Shown here: positions 14,910 through 19,134 of the stretch, one piece after another
Layout of the letters: the number at the start of each line of letters is the position of its first letter
Position numbering within the stretch: position 1 is the stretch's first letter
Source: Rhodobacteraceae bacterium UBA6273
GTDB lineage: Bacteria; Pseudomonadota; Alphaproteobacteria; Rhodobacterales; Rhodobacteraceae
Direction of reading: 5' to 3'
NCBI GenBank assembly: GCA_002440625.1
Contig: DJUV01000201.1
Coordinates: 1 to 19,134 of the forward strand
Length of the DNA: 19,134 nucleotides
Notes under the pieces: model-generated
Databases searched by the model: none
Told to the model about the DNA's origin: nothing
What the model saw: only the letters and a program-made list of their open reading frames with translations
Position numbers and translations under genes: made by a program

Positions 14910-15827
14910 TCAGACCTTCAGCATCGGAATGATCTGCTTCTTGCGGCTCATGATGCCGGGAAGGACTACGGTATCGCCCGTGACCTTGGCGCCAAAGGAG
15001 GCCTCGGCGATCTTCTTGACCAGGTCGTTCGGCACCAGAAGCGTCGCCTCTTCCTTCAGGATGTCGATGACGAAGAGCAGAACCTGATCGGCCCCGTCTT
15101 CCTTCGCGACGCCTTCCATCGACTTCATCAGGCTGGCCTTGCGGTCAAGGATCACCTTCGGTGCCGTCGTCTCAAGCACCGAGACGCGCAGTTCGCTGCC
15201 GCCGACGTTGTATTCCTTCGAATCCATCCGCAACAGTTCGGCGTCCGAGAATGCGCCAACGTCGGATTTCGCCTCGAACATCTCGGCGGCATAGGCGGGG
15301 ATGTCGACGCCCAGATCCTTGGCCAGTTCCTCGGCCAGCTTGCGGTCCTGATCGGTCGTGGTCGGCGAGCGGAACTCCAGCGTGTCCGACAGGATGCAGG
15401 ACAGCATCGCGCCCTTGATCTCGCGCGGCATCTTCGCCGCATGCGGCCCCATCAGGTTGTGCATGACGGTCGCGGTGCAAGCGAGCGGCTTGATCGTGAT
15501 GTCGATCGGCCCAGCCGTCTCCAGCCCGCCGGTCAGCTTGTGGTGGTCGATGATCTGGAGGATGTCGGCCGAATTGATCCCCTCCGGCAGTTCGGACGGG
15601 TTGTTGGTGTCGACGATGACGACCTTGTCGCCCGCCGCGATGCTAGAGATGATCTCGGGCTTCTTCAGGTTCCACTTCTTCAGGACGAAGGCGGCTTCGG
15701 TGTTCGGTTCGCCCAGAAGCTTCGGCTCGGCCGGCTGCTTGCGGTGCTCGGTCAGGTACCAGGCCCAGATGATGGGCGAGCCAGTCGAGTCGGTATCGGG
15801 GGATTTGTGGCCAAAGACTTTGATCAT
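14910..15827 (-). CDS. ppaC: manganese-dependent inorganic pyrophosphatase (family II)
   Basis: A 305-residue DHH-family pyrophosphatase that hydrolyses pyrophosphate to phosphate and so pulls biosynthetic reactions forward. Metal ligands match those of Bacillus family II enzymes: His7, Asp11 and Asp13 in GHKSPDTDS, Asp73 in IVDTN, Asp94-His95-His96 in IIDHHK, and Asp148 in CILSDTL. The C-terminal substrate-binding SRKKQIIPML (294-303) is present. There is no CBS or DRTGG insert, so adenine-nucleotide control of the CBS-PPase type is not expected. It is a single-gene unit with a strong promoter and terminator, which fits a constitutively needed enzyme. Ribosome-binding site is weak (GGACC). 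Confidence 0.96.
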   Translation of the reverse strand: MIKVFGHKSPDTDSTGSPIIWAWYLTEHRKQPAEPKLLGEPNTEAAFVLKKWNLKKPEIISSIAAGDKVVIVDTNNPSELPEGINSADILQIIDHHKLTGGLETAGPIDITIKPLACTATVMHNLMGPHAAKMPREIKGAMLSCILSDTLEFRSPTTTDQDRKLAEELAKDLGVDIPAYAAEMFEAKSDVGAFSDAELLRMDSKEYNVGGSELRVSVLETTAPKVILDRKASLMKSMEGVAKEDGADQVLLFVIDILKEEATLLVPNDLVKKIAEASFGAKVTGDTVVLPGIMSRKKQIIPMLKV

Positions 15828-15862
15828 GGGTCAGGTCCGCTGAAAGCTATGAGGTCGCGGGC

Positions 15863-15891
15863 CTTATAGGAGGCCAGGGGGGCAATGTCAC
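15863..15891 (-). promoter_or_regulatory. sigma70-type promoter of ppaC
   Basis: On the minus strand GTGACA (15891-15886), a 17-bp spacer and TATAAG (15868-15863) both match consensus at five of six positions. The predicted start leaves a leader of about 30 bases before the ATG. The block around the -10 is nearly identical to that of hisB. The rest of the 206-bp gap to the divergent sulfatase (15828-16033) shows no clear plus-strand promoter. Confidence 0.75.
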
Positions 15892-16033
15892 GCGGGTAGG
15901 GGTTGGACCGGCACGGTCGGGGACCGAAGGCCGTTTAGGGCTGCCATGCCCGGGACAGTCGCGCTATTCATGGCTGCAACCCGAAGGGCCCAACCGGCCC
16001 GAACGGGGATTCGAGCAGGTCGGGGTTCAGGTC

Positions 16034-17485
16034 ATGCGACGGTTCTTTCCTCTGCGCCGGGATGTTCTGCGCGCGATTTCCCTGACGGGGATGACAAGTC
16101 TTCTGCCGGGGAAACTGCGCGCAGCCAGCGACAGGAAACCGAACTTCCTGATCTTTCTGACCGACGACCAGAAATGGGATGTGGTCGGCTACGAAGGCCA
16201 CCCGCTGGCGCGCACGCCGAACATCGATTCGATCGCTGCCGCCGGCGTCGCCTTCCGCAACAGCTTCGTCACTACGCCGATCTGCGCGTCGAGCCGGGCG
16301 AGCCTGCTGACATCGACCTATTTCAGCCGCCATCGCTTCAACTTCGGGACCGTAGGGATGCCCCTCGATCTCTACGACACTTCCTTCCCACAGGTTCTCA
16401 GCCGGAACGGCTACCGGACCGGGCTGATCGGCAAGCTCGGCGTCTGGTTCGACGACGGGTTTCTTGCCGCGGTCGAGCGCAGGCTTGGCTGGGCGTCCGT
16501 CGATGGCGGCCTTTTCGACGTCTACCAGCCTGTCGGGCGGATGCCTTACATCTCCGAGGACGATGATGGCGTGAAGCGGCATGAGCTCGACAAGATCGAT
16601 CGCCGGGCGCAGGCATTCCTCGGCGATCAGAGCCTGGAGCGGCCGTTCTGCCTCGTCATCGGCTTCAACGACCCGCATATCACCGGGTCCACGCCGGGGC
16701 AGGGCAGGTATCAGCCCGCGGATGCGGAAAAATATCTCTTCCCGCAGGCAAAGGTGCCGGTTTCCGATCTGAACGATCCCGAAATATTCGAGGAACTGCC
16801 CGACATCCTGAAAACCGCCGAGACCACCGGCGATCAGGCCTGGGCCTGGTCGGGCAAGGACCCCTCGAACGAATTCGTCGACTACTTCAGGCTGGTTGCC
16901 GGGGTCGACCGGATCATCGGCAATATCCTCGAAAAGCTGCGCATCACCAATCTCGACCGGGATACCGTCGTCATCTTCACCTCCGACAACGGGCTGTCGC
17001 TCGGGGATCGCGGCCTTGCGGGCAAGTGGAGCCACTTCGACGAATCCCTCCGGGTGCCGTTCATCCTCTATGATCCGCGCAACAAGGCGGCGGCCGGGAC
17101 GCGGCCGTCCGAGCTTGTGCTGAACGTCGATGTGGCGCCGACCATTCTTGAGCTTGCCGGCATTCCCATTCCGTCGGGCTATCAGGGCATGAGCCTTGCC
17201 CGGTTTCTCGACCCCGGCCCCCAGCCCGACTGGCGCGAGGAGTTCCTCTGCGAATACGAGGGCGATCTTGGCCGCGAGATCCCCGATTGGATCGGGCTTC
17301 GCAGCGAGATCTACAAATTCGCGCACTATCTCAATGCGGAACCGCCGGTCTACTTCCTCAACGATCTCAGGACCGATCCCGAGGAGATCGAAAATCTCGC
17401 GGACGATCCGTCCGACCTCGCGCTGCGCAATGAGCTTGAGGAACGTACCCTCTACTATCGCAAGCTTTACGCGGAAGGCGACTAA
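16034..17485 (+). CDS. sulfatase family protein, probable Tat export
   Basis: A 483-residue alkaline-phosphatase-fold sulfatase, expected to hydrolyse a sulfate ester outside the cytoplasm. The N-terminus has a twin-arginine-like LRRDVLRAISLTG (7-19) and a mild hydrophobic stretch before LRAASD. Metal ligands are Asp44-Asp45 (LTDDQ) and Asp318-Asn319 (TSDNG). The formylglycine site is Cys84 in CASSR with Arg88; the third position is Ser, where the classic motif has Pro. His215 (NDPHITG) and Lys331 (AGKWSH) are in the usual places. The segment that usually reads GKWH-LG here reads GKLGVWF (133-139), so the His after Lys134 is missing. The substrate is not predictable; no sulfatase-modifying enzyme or sulfated-glycan genes are nearby. 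It ends 9 bp before the convergent TraB/GumN gene. The start lacks a strong ribosome-binding site. Confidence 0.88.
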   Translation: MRRFFPLRRDVLRAISLTGMTSLLPGKLRAASDRKPNFLIFLTDDQKWDVVGYEGHPLARTPNIDSIAAAGVAFRNSFVTTPICASSRASLLTSTYFSRHRFNFGTVGMPLDLYDTSFPQVLSRNGYRTGLIGKLGVWFDDGFLAAVERRLGWASVDGGLFDVYQPVGRMPYISEDDDGVKRHELDKIDRRAQAFLGDQSLERPFCLVIGFNDPHITGSTPGQGRYQPADAEKYLFPQAKVPVSDLNDPEIFEELPDILKTAETTGDQAWAWSGKDPSNEFVDYFRLVAGVDRIIGNILEKLRITNLDRDTVVIFTSDNGLSLGDRGLAGKWSHFDESLRVPFILYDPRNKAAAGTRPSELVLNVDVAPTILELAGIPIPSGYQGMSLARFLDPGPQPDWREEFLCEYEGDLGREIPDWIGLRSEIYKFAHYLNAEPPVYFLNDLRTDPEEIENLADDPSDLALRNELEERTLYYRKLYAEGD

Positions 17486-17494
17486 TCGCCGGCG

Positions 17495-18496
17495 CTACTG
17501 AAATGCCCGCCGTTCGATCCGGAAGCCCGCGCGCTCAAGAAGCTTGAGGATGCCCTTCTCCCCCGAAAGGTGAAGCGCGCCCACGGCGGCAAAGACCCGG
17601 CCGCGCCGGGTCGCGTCCTCGATGACCGGAAGCCAGCTTTCGTTGCGGCGGATCATCAGCGCCTCTTCCATCGCGGCATAGGTGGCGTCGACCTTCTCGG
17701 CCGTCATGCCGGGGATCTTCTTGGCGACAATGCGCCCCAATTCCCAGGTCAGGCGGACGTCCTCGTCGAAATAGGCCCTGGTCAGCGTCGCCATCATGTC
17801 CTCGGCCTGAAAATCTTCGGTTGCGAGCGACATGCGGATCATGTCGACCTGAAGATCCCGCGGCAGATTCTGGAAGAGCCGGAAGGCCGTGTCGTAGGGT
17901 TCCAGTGCGCGGATCGGGATGCGCCGCTCCTCCGCCCGCTCGATAATGCGGCGATCGAGGCCGCGCACATCGCCTTCGGCCAGTTCGGCCATCATGCAGG
18001 GAGGCGTCGACAGCACCATCGTGGCATACCAGGGCTGCATCTTGGCGGCGAAGATTGCCGGGATGCCGCGTTGCGACATGGCATCGGAGAATAACCGCCA
18101 GTCGGCATCGGGCAGAAGCTCCGGCAGCGTCGGCCCTTCCATGATGTAAAGAAGGTCGGGCCGGCTCGTCATGTCGGCGGCAAGCTTGTCAGTCTCGCGC
18201 GGGCCGGCCTCGACCAGAAGCACCGAGGCCACGTCGAGCGTTGGCCGCAAAGCCTCCATCACCATTTCGTGGCGCTCATCGTCGAAATGATAGGTGCCGA
18301 CGATGTCGACGACCTCGCTGCCGCGGATCGCCCGCCAGGCATTGCCGCGGGCGAAGGGCGTGGCATCGACCGCCGACTTGATCGCCGCGCGTTCGGCCAC
18401 CGGCAAGGTAGGGACAAGGTCCCGCCCGTCGCAGGCAGCCCGAACCGGCGCCGCGAATAGCGTGAGGGCAAGCGTGAAGGCAAGGCGGCTGAGCAT
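17495..18496 (-). CDS. TraB/GumN family protein, exported
   Basis: A 333-residue protein with a Sec signal peptide, MLSRLAFTLALTLFAAPVRA, probably cleaved after Ala20. TraB/GumN features are GTYHFDDERHE (67-77), VLLVEAGPRE (92-101) and VGALHLSGEKGILKLLERAGF (two parts, 305-325). The domain is a Tiki/EreA-like metalloprotease-related fold; two GX2H-type motifs (GTYH and GALH) are present, and catalytic activity has been proposed but not shown for most bacterial members. I chose the ATG at 18496 because it puts the signal peptide at the N-terminus; the frame is open 23 codons further upstream. It is divergent from groES with a gap of about 195 bp. Confidence 0.87.
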   Translation of the reverse strand: MLSRLAFTLALTLFAAPVRAACDGRDLVPTLPVAERAAIKSAVDATPFARGNAWRAIRGSEVVDIVGTYHFDDERHEMVMEALRPTLDVASVLLVEAGPRETDKLAADMTSRPDLLYIMEGPTLPELLPDADWRLFSDAMSQRGIPAIFAAKMQPWYATMVLSTPPCMMAELAEGDVRGLDRRIIERAEERRIPIRALEPYDTAFRLFQNLPRDLQVDMIRMSLATEDFQAEDMMATLTRAYFDEDVRLTWELGRIVAKKIPGMTAEKVDATYAAMEEALMIRRNESWLPVIEDATRRGRVFAAVGALHLSGEKGILKLLERAGFRIERRAFQ

Positions 18497-18591
18497 GTGG
18501 CCTGTTGCGCGCGTCCTGATGGCTTCTACACTTCTGCACCCTGCCGGGCATTCCGCCAAGACCAATCGCGGGCGATTTTGTGGCGAAGGTG

Positions 18592-18620
18592 TTGACTCGT
18601 TTCCGCACGGCTCCTAAGTA
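18592..18620 (+). promoter_or_regulatory. promoter of groES-groEL
   Basis: TTGACT (18592-18597) is followed after 16-17 bp by CTAAGT/TAAGTA, just upstream of the CIRCE element. The -35 is five of six; the -10 is a poor match. The position puts CIRCE at the start of the transcript, as is usual for HrcA-controlled groESL operons. Confidence 0.5.
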
Positions 18621-18628
18621 CCGGTCGG

Positions 18629-18655
18629 TTAGCACTCATCTGATGTGAGTGCTAA
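18629..18655. promoter_or_regulatory. CIRCE operator (HrcA-binding site)
   Basis: TTAGCACTC-N9-GAGTGCTAA is an exact copy of the CIRCE consensus. HrcA binds it and represses groESL until heat stress occupies GroEL. It lies 36 bp before the groES ATG. hrcA is not in this window. Confidence 0.98.
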
Positions 18656-18691
18656 CGCGAGATAAACTGGATACCCATGGGAGTTTACCAG

Positions 18692-18979
18692 ATGGCATTC
18701 AAGCCGCTTCACGACCGCGTGCTGGTCAAGCGCGTGGAAAGCGACGACAAGACCAAGGGCGGTCTTATCATCCCCGACAGCGCCAAGGAAAAGCCCGCCG
18801 AGGGCGAAGTTGTTTCCGTGGGCGAAGGCGCCCGCAAGGACTCGGGCGAGCTGATCGCGCCGTCGGTCAAGAAGGGCGACCGCATCCTCTTCGGCAAGTG
18901 GTCGGGCACCGAAGTGACCGTCGACGGCACCGAGATGCTGATCATGAAGGAAAGCGACATCCTCGGCATCATCGCCTGA
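18692..18979 (+). CDS. groES: co-chaperonin GroES
   Basis: A 95-residue Hsp10 that caps GroEL. Visible parts are [13 protein letters not shown] at the start, the mobile loop [15 protein letters not shown] (about 20-34), the roof loop region [11 protein letters not shown], and the C-terminal [17 protein letters not shown] and [12 protein letters not shown]. The ATG at 18692 has GGGAG 8 bases upstream. The ATG at 18677 would add five residues (MGVYQ) not seen in GroES proteins, so I rejected it. groEL follows after 45 bp. Expression is under CIRCE/HrcA. Confidence 0.99.
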   Translation: MAFKPLHDRVLVKRVESDDKTKGGLIIPDSAKEKPAEGEVVSVGEGARKDSGELIAPSVKKGDRILFGKWSGTEVTVDGTEMLIMKESDILGIIA

Positions 18980-19000
18980 GGCGCTTCCCAAACCCCGTAA

Positions 19001-19134
<134 letters not shown>

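Noticed and set aside
14637..15869. Plus-strand open frame of 410 codons
   Set aside because: It is antisense to ppaC and the HAD gene and crosses the ppaC terminator and promoter; no domain is visible.
15968..17326. Minus-strand open frame of 452 codons
   Set aside because: It is a shadow of the sulfatase, which has clear catalytic motifs in its own frame.
18677..18691. Upstream ATG for GroES (MGVYQ extension)
   Set aside because: GroES proteins start at [10 protein letters not shown], and the GGGAG site is correctly spaced for the ATG at 18692.

Overview
The window is a GC-rich, densely packed chromosomal stretch of an alphaproteobacterium, most likely a Rhodobacterales (Rhodobacter/Paracoccus-like) genome. 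The clues are a CIRCE-controlled groESL, a hisB-hisH block, a family II (Mn) pyrophosphatase, a TIGR01459-type HAD protein next to a MaoC-like hydratase and ribF, and KpsT/KpsE capsule-export proteins with a long Rhodobacterales-style N-terminal extension. The assignment comes from gene content and recalled family knowledge, not from a database search. I see no insertion sequence, integrase, CRISPR array or other sign of a mobile island.

Layout, left to right. (1) The 5' half of a tRNA-Gln(UUG) is cut by the left edge on the minus strand, followed by a plus-strand HI0933/BaiN-type flavoprotein. (2) A minus-strand operon kpsT-kpsE-kdsA couples capsule export to Kdo synthesis; a good sigma70-type promoter and a perfect 9-bp inverted repeat lie in front of it. 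(3) nhaA (minus) diverges from an Fe-S uracil-DNA-glycosylase-superfamily gene that overlaps an sseB-like gene (plus). (4) The histidine genes are split: hisA (minus), then a secreted DUF2147 gene (plus), then hisB-hisH-glsA (minus), in which a glutaminase gene overlaps hisH by 4 bp. (5) A minus-strand housekeeping run follows: HAD hydrolase, MaoC-like hydratase, ribF, ycgN, ltaE. Inside it a separate promoter region before the MaoC gene carries a 19-bp near-palindrome over the -10 box and a tandem repeat at the -35. (6) ppaC is a single gene with its own strong promoter and a textbook rho-independent terminator. (7) A Tat-type sulfatase (plus) converges on a TraB/GumN-family gene (minus), which diverges from groES-groEL under a perfect CIRCE operator; groEL runs off the right edge.

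The region is mostly core metabolism and shows no clear new defence or mobile system. The points most worth a second look are the operator-like palindrome before the MaoC hydratase (possibly PhaR-type), the inverted repeat at the kps start site, the N-terminal cytoplasmic module of KpsE, a kps set without kpsM nearby, the hisH-glsA coupling, the sulfatase with an altered active-site motif, and four convergent gene pairs with essentially no intergenic space. No gap without a gene exceeds about 210 bases.
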